Positions 26,655 to 36,545 of a DNA stretch of 64,000 nucleotides are shown one piece after another (position 1 is the stretch's first letter; each line of letters opens with the position of its first letter). The DNA lies in contig NZ_WTYO01000002.1 in NCBI RefSeq assembly GCF_009827515.1, forward strand, positions 62,001 through 126,000. The letters are read 5' to 3'. Both the position numbers and the translations under genes were made by a program. Source of the DNA: Pelagerythrobacter marinus. Lineage in GTDB: Bacteria; Pseudomonadota; Alphaproteobacteria; Sphingomonadales; Sphingomonadaceae. Under the pieces are notes generated by a model. That model made no database searches, was not told the DNA's origin, and was given only the letters and a program-made list of their open reading frames with translations.

Positions 26655-28250
26655 ATGCTCGATTTCCCGCTCTGGAAGCGTGGCTGGTTCTGGGGGCTGA
26701 CGCTGGCCCTGACGGCGCTGGCGCTGCCCTCGATCTTCTCGCTTTCGGGCGCACGCTGGCCCGCGGCCCTGCCCGACCCGGAGGTCAACCTCGGGCTCGA
26801 CCTTGCCGGCGGCAGCCACATCCTGCTTGAAGCCGACCCCGCCGAAGTCGCGAGCCAGCGCCTTCGCAACATGGAGGAATCGGTTCGCTCGACCCTCCGC
26901 CGGGCCGAGCCCGGGGTGAACTTCGGCGACGTCTCCACGGCCGGCGGGCGGCTGAGCTTCATGGTCGAGAGCGTGGCCGACGTCGATCGCGCGCGCGGCC
27001 TGCTCGAACCGCTGCTCAACGGCGAAGGGCTGGTGCGCGAGTGGGATCTCTCGGTCGTCGATGAAACCCGCATCATCCTCACCCCGACCGAGGCGGGGCT
27101 CGACGCCGCGCTGAACGCGGCGATGGATTCCTCGCAGGACGTGATCGACCGGCGCATCAACGCGCTCGGCACGCGCGAGCCGACGATCATCCGCCAGGGC
27201 GACAACCGCATCGTCGTGCAGGTCCCCGGCCTGCAGGACCCGGACCAGGTCAAGGAACTGGTCGGGCGCACGGCCAAGCTGGAATTCAAGCTGGTCAACG
27301 AGAACGCGCTGCAGACCGACCTGGCCCAGGGCATTGCCGAGCCGGGGCAGCAGATCTTCCCCTATGCGGCCGACAGCGGCTTCGCCGGGCAGAACGTGGC
27401 CGTCTACCGCCTCGGCGGGATCGACGGCGGATCGCTGATCCGCGCCCAGGCCAGCCGCAACCAGGATAACCAGGACGTCGTCGTCATCCAGTTCGACCAG
27501 CAGGGCGGCAATCGCTTCGCCAAGCTGACGTCGGAGAACGTGGGCAAGCAGTTCGCGATCATCCTCGACGGCGAAGTCATCTCGGCGCCGGTGATCCAGG
27601 ACCGCATCCTTTCCGGCGTGTCGGAGATTTCGGGCAACTTCACGCCCGAGAGCGCGCAGCAGCTGGCGATCTCGCTCCAGTCCGGCGCGCTGCCGGTCGA
27701 CCTGACGGTGGTGGAGGAACGCACGGTCGGCCCCGACCTCGGCGCCGAATCGATCCGTCTCGGCCTCCTCGCCATGCTGGTCGGCTCGATCGCGGTCGTG
27801 ACCCTGATGATCGCGTCGTACGGCCGCTTCGGCGTCTATGCGACGATCGCGCTGGTCTTCAACGTGCTGATGATCCTGGGGATCATGGCGCTGATGAACA
27901 CGACGCTGACCCTGCCGGGCATTGCCGGTTTCGTCCTGACGATCGGCGCGGCGGTGGACGCCAATGTCCTGATCAACGAGCGAATACGCGAGGAACGCAA
28001 GCGCGGGCGGCGCGTGATCGCCGCGGTGGAGAACGGCTATCGCGAGGCGAGCCGCGCGATCTTCGACGCCAATATCACCAACTTCATCGCCGGCGTCCTG
28101 CTGTTCATGTTCGGCACCGGCCCGATCCGCGGCTTCGCGGTCGTCCTGGTGATCGGCCTGTTCACCAGCGTCTTCACCGCGGTCGCGCTCACCCGCATGT
28201 GGGTGGCCGGATGGCTGCGCAAGGCGCGCCCGCAAGACCTGCACATTTAA
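26655..28250 (+). CDS. secD: Protein translocase subunit SecD
   Basis: This 531-residue RND-type subunit uses the proton gradient to aid late steps of protein export. It has one N-terminal helix, a large periplasmic region (LGLDLAGGSHILLEAD, RRINALGTREPTI, IILDGEVISAPVIQ) and five C-terminal helices with GFVLTIGAAVDANVLINERI, which holds the conserved membrane Asp residues. It is followed 12 nt later by secF. Confidence 0.97.
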   Translation: MLDFPLWKRGWFWGLTLALTALALPSIFSLSGARWPAALPDPEVNLGLDLAGGSHILLEADPAEVASQRLRNMEESVRSTLRRAEPGVNFGDVSTAGGRLSFMVESVADVDRARGLLEPLLNGEGLVREWDLSVVDETRIILTPTEAGLDAALNAAMDSSQDVIDRRINALGTREPTIIRQGDNRIVVQVPGLQDPDQVKELVGRTAKLEFKLVNENALQTDLAQGIAEPGQQIFPYAADSGFAGQNVAVYRLGGIDGGSLIRAQASRNQDNQDVVVIQFDQQGGNRFAKLTSENVGKQFAIILDGEVISAPVIQDRILSGVSEISGNFTPESAQQLAISLQSGALPVDLTVVEERTVGPDLGAESIRLGLLAMLVGSIAVVTLMIASYGRFGVYATIALVFNVLMILGIMALMNTTLTLPGIAGFVLTIGAAVDANVLINERIREERKRGRRVIAAVENGYREASRAIFDANITNFIAGVLLFMFGTGPIRGFAVVLVIGLFTSVFTAVALTRMWVAGWLRKARPQDLHI

Positions 28251-28262
28251 GGGAGACGACCG

Positions 28263-29240
28263 ATGAAACTGCTCAAACTCGTCCCCGACGATACCAACAT
28301 CCGCTTCCTGCGCTGGCGCATCCCGTTCTACGTCGTCAGCATGCTGCTGATCGCGGCGAGCTGGGGCCTCGTGCTGACCAAGGGGCTGAACTACGGCGTC
28401 GATTTCGCCGGCGGGCTGAACATCACCGCGACCTTCACCGAAAGCGAGCAGGCCCCCGTGGGCGAGCTTCGCGAGACGGTCGCCGAGCTGGGATATGGCG
28501 AGCCGATCGTCCAGCGCTTCGGCGAGGACAACCAGGTCTCGATCCGCGTCCCGCTGCCCGACAGCGCGGAAGGCAACCCCGAAGCGGCGCAGAACATCGC
28601 CAATGCCATCGTCGCCGAGCTGGAAAGCGGGTTCGCCGATTTCCGGCTCGACGGGAACGAGAACGTCTCGGGCAAGGTCTCCGACGAATTCCGCAGCGAC
28701 GCGGCCTTCGCGCTGATCGCGGCCATGCTGGCGGTCGCGCTCTACATCTGGATCCGGTTCGAATGGCAGTTCGGGGTCGGCGCGCTGTTCGCGCTGTTCC
28801 ACGACGTCTCGCTGACGCTGGGCATGTTCGCGCTGTTCCAGCTCGAATTCAGCCTGCAGATCATCGCCGCTATCCTGGCGATCATCGGCTATTCGCTGAA
28901 CGACACGATCGTCGTCTACGACCGCATCCGCGAGAACCTGAAGAAGTACCGCAAGATGCAGACGCCCGAGCTGCTCGACCTGTCGGTGAACGAGACGCTG
29001 GCGCGTACCGTGATGACCTCGCTGACGCTGCTGATCGCGCTGGTCCCGCTGCTGCTGTTCGGCCCGGCCAGCCTGTTCGGCATGGTCGCGGCGATCACGC
29101 TGGGGATCTTCGTCGGCACTTACAGCTCGGTCTACATGGCCGCGCCGATCCTGATCTGGCTGGGGGTCGATTCGAACAGCTTCGTCCCGACCGAGACCGA
29201 GGCGGACAAGCAGGAAAAGATCGCTCGGGGCGAGGCCTGA
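28263..29240 (+). CDS. secF: Protein translocase subunit SecF
   Basis: This 325-residue partner of SecD has six membrane helices. Seen are GVDFAGGLNITATF near residue 42, AILAIIGYSLNDTIVVYDRI (near residue 205, with the functional Asp/Arg region) and TLARTVMTSLTLLIALVPLL. A tandem repeat begins directly after the stop. Confidence 0.97.
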   Translation: MKLLKLVPDDTNIRFLRWRIPFYVVSMLLIAASWGLVLTKGLNYGVDFAGGLNITATFTESEQAPVGELRETVAELGYGEPIVQRFGEDNQVSIRVPLPDSAEGNPEAAQNIANAIVAELESGFADFRLDGNENVSGKVSDEFRSDAAFALIAAMLAVALYIWIRFEWQFGVGALFALFHDVSLTLGMFALFQLEFSLQIIAAILAIIGYSLNDTIVVYDRIRENLKKYRKMQTPELLDLSVNETLARTVMTSLTLLIALVPLLLFGPASLFGMVAAITLGIFVGTYSSVYMAAPILIWLGVDSNSFVPTETEADKQEKIARGEA

Positions 29241-29243
29241 AAG

Positions 29244-29299
29244 TCGGGCCTGACAGATCGGGCCTGACAGATCGGGCCTGAGAAATCGGGCCTGACCGC
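29244..29299 (+). repeat. Four 14-bp tandem repeats after secF
   Basis: The unit is TCGGGCCTGACAGA; copies start at 29244, 29258, 29272 and 29286, the last two varying at the end. They start 4 nt after the secF stop. The end of secF itself (TCGGGGCGAGGCCTGA) resembles a decayed unit. Confidence 0.9.
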
Positions 29300-29354
29300 G
29301 CGCCGTGCGAACGGCGTGCGGGCCGCGAACGTCCTGCTGCGGGGCGCCGCCTCG

Positions 29355-30533
29355 CTAGGCGAAGCTTTCGTAGAGCCCCGCCAGGCGGGCGGCGTGGGCG
29401 GGCCAGCCGAACCGCTCCACCGTCGCCGCGACGCGTTCGCGCGGGGGCGGATCGGCGAACAGCCTCTGCAGCGCGCCGGCGATCGCGTCGATATCGCGGG
29501 CGACCACGTATCCGGCATCGGGCCCGGTCACCAGCTCGCGCGCGCCGCCGGCTTCGGAAATGACGATCGGCGTGCCGCAGGCCAGCGCCTCGACCCAGGC
29601 ATTGGCCAGCCCTTCCTTCTTCGACGGCAGAACCATCGCGTCCGCCGCGGAAAGGATCACCGGCAGGGTGTCGTGATCGACCGAGCCGACGAAATGCACG
29701 CGGTCGGCCACGCCCAGGTCGCGGGCGAGGGCGCGCAGGTGCTTCTCGTCCTCCCCCTTGCCGACCAGCAGCAGGCGGGTGCCGGGAATGCTGGCGATCG
29801 CGCCGATCACGAGGTCCTGCCCCTTGCGGTCGATCAGCGCGCCGACGGTCGCGACCAGCCGTTCGCCTTCGCTCAGCGGCAGGCCCAGCTTCTCGCCCAG
29901 GCGCGCGCGCAGACCGGCATGGGCCAGCGGGCGAAAGCGATCGCGGTCGAGCCCGGTGTAGTGGATCGCGATCTTGCCGCGCGGCATCCCGATCTCGACC
30001 ATGTCGTCCGCCAGCGCGCGCGAAACCGACAGCAGGCCGCGCGCCCTGGCGGCGGCCTCCAGCATCTGTTCGCGGGCGAAGCCCTTGGTGCCCCATAGCG
30101 TGATGTCGGATCCGCGCGCCTTGATCGCATATGGCAGGCCCAGCTGCCCCGCGATCCAGGCCGCGGCCGGGCCGTCGGGATAGAAGAACTGGGCATCGAC
30201 GAGGTCGAACGGCCGGCGTTCATGCAGTTCGCGCGCGAGGGGAAGGACGGCGCGCGCGATCATGCTGGGATTGATCCGCCCGCCCATGCGCGGCACCAGC
30301 AGGTAACTGGGCCGGCGGACATCGACCCCGTTTTCCACCCCGTCCACCGCCGCTGCGGCGAGCGCGCGATAGCGGCCGAGCGCGAGCGGGGGGATGCCGA
30401 TCGGGTTGATCGCCGTTACTTCCCAGTCCCCCCGCGCGGCGAGCGCTTCCAGCGAGCGGGCGACGAAAGTGCCGAACTGCGGGGTGGAGGCGTTGGGGTA
30501 GAGCGTCGAGAGGGACAGCAGGCGCCGGGTCAC
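29355..30533 (-). CDS. Glycosyltransferase family 4 (GT-B fold)
   Basis: This 392-residue protein has an N-terminal acceptor domain (LSLSTLYPNASTPQFGTFVA, DLVDAQFFYPDGPAAAW) and a C-terminal donor domain (VATVGALIDRKGQD, HFVGSVDHDTLPVILSAADA, then KKEGLANAWVEALACG with the EX7E-type acidic pair). It likely transfers a nucleotide-activated sugar to a glycan or lipid. The GTG start overlaps the regulator's TGA (GTGA), so translation is coupled to the regulator. Pairing a phage-type regulator with a glycosyltransferase is unusual. Confidence 0.85.
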   Translation of the reverse strand: MTRRLLSLSTLYPNASTPQFGTFVARSLEALAARGDWEVTAINPIGIPPLALGRYRALAAAAVDGVENGVDVRRPSYLLVPRMGGRINPSMIARAVLPLARELHERRPFDLVDAQFFYPDGPAAAWIAGQLGLPYAIKARGSDITLWGTKGFAREQMLEAAARARGLLSVSRALADDMVEIGMPRGKIAIHYTGLDRDRFRPLAHAGLRARLGEKLGLPLSEGERLVATVGALIDRKGQDLVIGAIASIPGTRLLLVGKGEDEKHLRALARDLGVADRVHFVGSVDHDTLPVILSAADAMVLPSKKEGLANAWVEALACGTPIVISEAGGARELVTGPDAGYVVARDIDAIAGALQRLFADPPPRERVAATVERFGWPAHAARLAGLYESFA

Positions 30534-31114
30534 AGCCGCCGCACCAGCATCTCGGCCACTGCCAGCCATTCGGGCGCATCGATCACCTGCTGTTTCTCCC
30601 CCGCGCCGGGCGGGAGAACGCCGACCATCGTGCCCTTGCGATCGATCAGCCGCCCGAAGGCGAATCGCCCGCCCTTGCGCGGGACCAGCACGTCGCGATT
30701 GATCGCGCGCGGCGCCTCTTCGGGCGCGATCCGGCGCAGCCAGACCTGGTCGCCGGCGAGATAGGGGCCGGTGGCGCCTTCCACCGAAAGCACGACGAGC
30801 GGGGATTCGCCGCCGATCTCGCTCGGCGCGATCGCGTCGCGCGGGCGGGCCAGCGGCTCCGCGCCCCCGGCCGAGAGGGTGGCGACGACTTGCGGGTGCT
30901 GGCTTTCCTCGGCCCGGACGAGCGCCTCGGGCGATACGCCCAGCGCCTTGCCGATCCGGTCCATCCACTTGGTCGAGAGGTTGCGCATCCCGGTTTCGAG
31001 CCGGCCGATCGTCTGCGCGGTGGTCGGCGGGTCGCAGGCCTCTGCCAGGTCCGCCAGGGTCATGCCCTTTTCCTTGCGGATGTCGCGGATGCGATTGATC
31101 ACGGCGCTCTCCAT
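30530..31114 (-). CDS. Cro/CI-type repressor with S24-like domain lacking the Ser-Lys dyad
   Basis: This 194-residue protein has an XRE helix-turn-helix (IRDIRKEKGMTLADLAEACD, TAQTIGRLETGMRNLS; residues 5-60) and a C-terminal LexA/CI-like fold. At the nucleophile position, where LexA-type proteins have GDSMxP, it has EGATGPYLAGDQVW, so Ser is replaced by Thr or Ala. At the Lys position it has FGRLIDRKG, with Gly. Self-cleavage on RecA signalling is therefore unlikely. The ATG is 2 nt from an AACC-N5-GGTT dyad, leaving no room for a ribosome-binding site, so the mRNA may be leaderless and autoregulated. Confidence 0.82.
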   Translation of the reverse strand: MESAVINRIRDIRKEKGMTLADLAEACDPPTTAQTIGRLETGMRNLSTKWMDRIGKALGVSPEALVRAEESQHPQVVATLSAGGAEPLARPRDAIAPSEIGGESPLVVLSVEGATGPYLAGDQVWLRRIAPEEAPRAINRDVLVPRKGGRFAFGRLIDRKGTMVGVLPPGAGEKQQVIDAPEWLAVAEMLVRRL

Positions 31115-31116
31115 CT

Positions 31117-31129
31117 AACCAAATCGGTT
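31117..31129. promoter_or_regulatory. AACC-N5-GGTT dyad in the repressor/DUF6456 gap
   Basis: AACCAAATCGGTT lies 2 nt upstream of the repressor ATG and about 76 nt upstream of the DUF6456 start. It matches the holin site at 24978 at 12 of 13 bases. The repressor bound here would block its own gene, and perhaps the divergent one. Confidence 0.68.
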
Positions 31130-31131
31130 TT

Positions 31132-31143
31132 CACTTTCCTACA
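31132..31143 (+). promoter_or_regulatory. CRYTTTCCTACA box upstream of the DUF6456 gene
   Basis: CACTTTCCTACA points toward the DUF6456 gene, 62 nt before its ATG and 2 nt from the dyad. The spacing to the dyad equals that at the holin gene, although the order of the two elements relative to the gene is reversed. Confidence 0.55.
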
Positions 31144-31205
31144 GCGCTCGCCATTTGGCAAGGGTCGATTCGTCACTGGCGCAACACCGGGAAAGGGAGC
31201 ACGCG

Positions 31206-31682
31206 ATGCCGCGCAAGCTTGTCGAACGCGAACTGACGGGGGAGGGGCCCCGCCGCACCGGGGCGGCGCGGGGCCGGCGGCGCACGGTCACGGTCAACCT
31301 GGCCGAATCGCCGCTGTCGTGGCTCCACGCGCGCGGCCACCTCGACGATCGCCTGTTCGCCGCCGGCGAATGCCTGCGCGCCGATTTCGAGCGCGCCCAG
31401 CTGTCGCCCGACGTCACGATGCGGTGGGACCCGGTGCGGATCAAGGTGCCCGGCGGCGCGCCGCGCATGGCCCCGGGCGAGCGGCAGGTCGCGGCGAAGC
31501 AGCGGTTCGACGGGGCGCTGGCGCTGGCCGGCCGGGGCCTGTCCGACATCCTGTGGCGCGTGGTCTGCGGGTGCGAAAGCCTGGCCGATGCAGAGCGCGC
31601 GCTGGCCTGGCCCGCGCGCAGCGGCAAGGTCGTGCTGCGGATCGCGCTCGACCGGGTGGCCGAATTCTACCGCATCGCCTGA
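31206..31682 (+). CDS. DUF6456-domain protein, putative regulator
   Basis: This 158-residue protein has a basic N-terminus (MPRKLVEREL, RRTGAARGRRR) and then what looks like the DUF6456 domain: SPLSWLHARGHLDDRLFAAG, LRADFERAQLSPDVTMRW and LADAERALAWPARSGKVVLR near the end. From memory, DUF6456 also occurs in alphaproteobacterial GTA activators of the GafA type, but I cannot confirm this here. It is divergent from the S24-like repressor, a usual repressor/activator layout. ATG at 31206 with AGGGAG upstream. Confidence 0.72.
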   Translation: MPRKLVERELTGEGPRRTGAARGRRRTVTVNLAESPLSWLHARGHLDDRLFAAGECLRADFERAQLSPDVTMRWDPVRIKVPGGAPRMAPGERQVAAKQRFDGALALAGRGLSDILWRVVCGCESLADAERALAWPARSGKVVLRIALDRVAEFYRIA

Positions 31683-31686
31683 CGCG

Positions 31687-33492
<1,806 letters not shown>

Positions 33493-33542
33493 AGGGCGCG
33501 CGGGTTAGGCGAGGGCGGGCATTGCCGCAAGCGGCGATGGGG

Positions 33543-35138
33543 TCACGAGCCGGCGGCGGGCCCCTGCCGCGCATCGCGCGCCTTCTGCGCGGCGACCATT
33601 TCGGCCACGCTTTGGAGCAGGGCGGGCGCGTCGTAAACGATCCCGTCCTTGATCGTCCAGCGCACGCCGCCGACCGTTTCCAGCCGGTTGGTCGCGCGGT
33701 CGAGCCGCGTGTGGCCGGTGCCGTAGAGGACCTTGAGATTGTCGAGCGGGTTTTCGGGCACGATCACCAGGTCGGCCAGCTTGCCGGGCGCGATGCTGCC
33801 CATCGGCGGCTCGATGCCCTTCGGCTCGTAGATCTCGCGCGCGCCGTTGATCGTCGCCGCCTGGATCACCTCGAGTGGGCTCAGCCCCGCCTCGCGCAGC
33901 ATCTCCAGCTCGCCGACATAGGCAAAACCCCAGGTCTGGTAGATATAGCCGGGATCGGAACCGGCCGTGACCCGCCCGCCCCTGTTCTTGAACTCGTTGG
34001 TCAGCCGCATCCACGGCGCATAGAACCGCCGCCAGGCGACTTCGTCCTCGCTCGACCAGTCGTGGTAATAGCTGCCGTGATTGGTCAGGCTCGGCTCGTA
34101 GAAATTCATCAGCGAGGGCAGCGTGTATTTCTCGTGCCATTCGGCCGTCCGCATCCGCATGACGTCGCGGCTGGCGGAATAGATGTTGAACGTCGGGCTC
34201 AGCGTCACGCCGCTTTCGACCAGGAAATCGACATAGGCGTCCCATTCCTCGCTGCCGGGCTCAACGATCTGGTCGGCCAGCCGCGCGACCCAGGCGAAGC
34301 GGTCCTGCTCGTCGAGGTAGTTGTAGCCGGCCGGGTAGGCGGGGACGACGCCGTCGGCCAGCAGGCTTTCGAAATGGCCGTAGAAATGGGTCACCCCGCC
34401 AAGACCCATTTCCACCGCCTTGCGCGCGTTGACCTGCGCGACGCCGACCTGGGCCAGGTGCGCGACGGTGCCCATCTGCTGCGCTTTCGCCTCGTCCAGC
34501 GCGGCGGCCAGCACGGCCGGCGGCTGGCCGTTGAAGAACTTGACCCCGTGATAGCCGGCCGCGCGGGCCCAGCGGACCCATTCGCGAGCCCGCTCCGGCG
34601 TATCGGGCGTGCCGCGGTCCCACTTGTCGCCGAACACCGCGTAGGGGACGAGGCGCGGGGCCACGATCGTATTGGCCGCGCTGCGCTCCGCATCCGAAAG
34701 GTCCGGCTGGCCGGGGCCGAAATAGAACGAGACGCCGCGCACCGTCGTCACCCCGTGGGCCAGCCACAGGCGATAGCCGTAGCCGGGCTGCGGCGCCTTG
34801 CCCGGGTCGCCGTTGTGCCCGTGGGTATCGACGAAGCCGGGCAGGACGTACATCCCCTGCGCCGCGATCGTGCGCGCCGCGCGGCGCCGCACGTCCTGCG
34901 GCGCGCCGCCGGGGTGCAATGCGACGATCCGGTTCCCCTCGACCACGATGTCCACCGGGCCCATCGGCGGGGCTCCGGTGCCGTCGATCAAGGTCGCCCC
35001 CTCGATCACCAGCGTCGAATAGGGCCCGTCGCCTTCGCCGGGCAGGCGATCGGGCACCCGCTCCATCGACGGTTGGGCGGCTGTCACCGCGCTCCAGCCC
35101 AGCAGGATCGTGGCAATGGCCCGCAGGATCGACGTCAA
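33543..35138 (-). CDS. Exported amidohydrolase-family protein
   Basis: This 531-residue protein has a signal peptide (LTSILRAIATILLGWSAVTA) and an amidohydrolase fold. Metal ligands are in FVDTHGHNGDP (HxH near residue 104), a possible carboxylated Lys in GVKFFNG, His in TVAHLAQVG and THFYGH, and Asp in TAGSDPGY. It resembles imidazolonepropionase or Xaa-Pro dipeptidase-like exported hydrolases. Substrate unknown. The start is probably TTG at 35138, with the strong GGGGGAGG ribosome-binding site; an upstream ATG would give a poor leader. Confidence 0.84.
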   Translation of the reverse strand: MTSILRAIATILLGWSAVTAAQPSMERVPDRLPGEGDGPYSTLVIEGATLIDGTGAPPMGPVDIVVEGNRIVALHPGGAPQDVRRRAARTIAAQGMYVLPGFVDTHGHNGDPGKAPQPGYGYRLWLAHGVTTVRGVSFYFGPGQPDLSDAERSAANTIVAPRLVPYAVFGDKWDRGTPDTPERAREWVRWARAAGYHGVKFFNGQPPAVLAAALDEAKAQQMGTVAHLAQVGVAQVNARKAVEMGLGGVTHFYGHFESLLADGVVPAYPAGYNYLDEQDRFAWVARLADQIVEPGSEEWDAYVDFLVESGVTLSPTFNIYSASRDVMRMRTAEWHEKYTLPSLMNFYEPSLTNHGSYYHDWSSEDEVAWRRFYAPWMRLTNEFKNRGGRVTAGSDPGYIYQTWGFAYVGELEMLREAGLSPLEVIQAATINGAREIYEPKGIEPPMGSIAPGKLADLVIVPENPLDNLKVLYGTGHTRLDRATNRLETVGGVRWTIKDGIVYDAPALLQSVAEMVAAQKARDARQGPAAGS

Positions 35139-35291
35139 GACTTCCTCCCCCCTCTTGCTGTGCCCCCTATTGCCGCGATCGGTCCGGGGAACAAGGCGGT
35201 TCATCGGCGCGTAAGCGGAAGGGCCGCATCACCCCTGCCCGACAAGCACCACGGCCCAAGACCCCGGTCCACGACCAAAGGAGATCGCCCG

Positions 35292-36017
35292 ATGATCCGT
35301 TCCATGCCCCTGTTCGCCCTCGCCGCGCTCTGCACCCCGGTCGCCCTCGTGCCCGCGCAGGCCGCCGAGATCCAGGTCCAGGCGCAGGGTCCGGTGGTCG
35401 AACTGACCGTCAGCGAGACCGTCTATGGCGAACCCGACGTGGCGCAGATCGGGGCGGGGGTCACGACCCGCGCGGCCAGCGCGCAGGAGGCGGTTCGCGA
35501 GAACGCGCGCGCCATGGCCCGGGTCACGGCGCAACTGCGCGAGCTGGGCATTGCCGCGCGCGACATCCAGACGGCCAACTTCAGCCTCAACCCGCAATAC
35601 GATTACGACCGCGAAGGGGGCACGCGCACTTTCGTCGGCTATGACGTCACCAACCAGGTCCAGGTCAAGCTGCGCGATCTGGACCGCGCGGGCGAAGCGC
35701 TCGACGCGCTCGTCGCCGCAGGAGCCAACAATATCTACGGCCCCAACTTCATGCTCGAGGCGGACGAGGCCGCCCGGCGCGAGGCGCGTTCGCGCGCCTT
35801 TGCCAGCGGGCAGGACATGGCGCGCGAATATGCCCGCATGGCCGGATATTCGGACGTGCGACTGTTGGAAATTTCCGAAAGTTTCCAGTCGCATGGCGGC
35901 CCCCGGCCGATGGCCATGCGCCAGAGCGCGGAAAGCGCCGATGCCGGGACCCGGATCGCCCCCGGCGAAGTCGGCACGGCCGCCACGGTGACGCTGACGT
36001 TCGAGATGACGCGATAG
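35292..36017 (+). CDS. SIMPL (DUF541) periplasmic protein
   Basis: This 241-residue protein has a signal peptide (MIRSMPLFAL to PAQAA) and a SIMPL domain: ELTVSETVYGEPDVAQIGAG, ARDIQTANFSLNPQYDYD, VGYDVTNQVQVKLRDL and ATVTLTFEM at the end. E. coli YggE of this family lowers oxidative stress, but the biochemical role is unknown. ATG at 35292, after AAAGGAG. Confidence 0.92.
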   Translation: MIRSMPLFALAALCTPVALVPAQAAEIQVQAQGPVVELTVSETVYGEPDVAQIGAGVTTRAASAQEAVRENARAMARVTAQLRELGIAARDIQTANFSLNPQYDYDREGGTRTFVGYDVTNQVQVKLRDLDRAGEALDALVAAGANNIYGPNFMLEADEAARREARSRAFASGQDMAREYARMAGYSDVRLLEISESFQSHGGPRPMAMRQSAESADAGTRIAPGEVGTAATVTLTFEMTR

Positions 36018-36119
36018 GGGGCGGCCCGCGCGCCTTTCGCGGGACGGACCTGTCTGAACCGGATCGCCCGGCAATATTCAGAGCTTGTTCAATCGTTTCG
36101 GTCTAGGCAAGTTGGCGTC

Positions 36120-36425
36120 ATGCGAAAGCTCATCGTCCCTTGCCTGGCCGCCACGATCGCGATCGCCGGCTTTGCCGTGCCGCCCGCGCACGCCCAGTCG
36201 CTCGACGACCAGAGCGACGCGCGGCGCGAGATGCAGGCCGGCAACCAGCTGCGCCTCGCCGATATCGAACGCCGCGTCGTCCCGACGATGCGGGGCGCAG
36301 AGTATATCGGTCCGGCCTACGATTCGACGGCCAAGATCTATCGGCTGAAGTTCATTCGCAATGGCCGGGTGATCTTCGTCGACGTCGATGCGCGCACGGG
36401 GCGCGTCGTGCGGCGCAGCCGCTGA
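36120..36425 (+). CDS. Small exported PepSY-like protein
   Basis: This 101-residue protein has a signal peptide (MRKLIVPCLA to PPAHAQ) and a PepSY-like C-terminal part (LRLADIERRVVPTMRGAEYI, YRLKFIRNGRVIFVDVDART, GRVVRR). It lies 120 nt before a response regulator gene. In the family, PepSY parts often bind or inhibit proteases or sense signals; here it may feed information to the kinase. Confidence 0.8.
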   Translation: MRKLIVPCLAATIAIAGFAVPPAHAQSLDDQSDARREMQAGNQLRLADIERRVVPTMRGAEYIGPAYDSTAKIYRLKFIRNGRVIFVDVDARTGRVVRRSR

Positions 36426-36545
36426 TGGCCCGGCGCCGGTGACCGCGCGCGCCGCACCGCGGGGCGGGAAGGGCCGCGGCCTTGTTGACGGCCCGGACGC
36501 GAACGCCCACTTAGCGATGGCCTGATCCAGGGGGAACGACCACCG

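Noticed and set aside
25003-29299. CRISPR array suggested by short repeats
   Set aside because: The 18-bp and 14-bp units are directly adjacent without spacers, and no cas gene is present.
24527-31682. Prophage or complete GTA cluster
   Set aside because: No capsid, tail, terminase, integrase or endolysin gene; only a holin and regulators among housekeeping genes.
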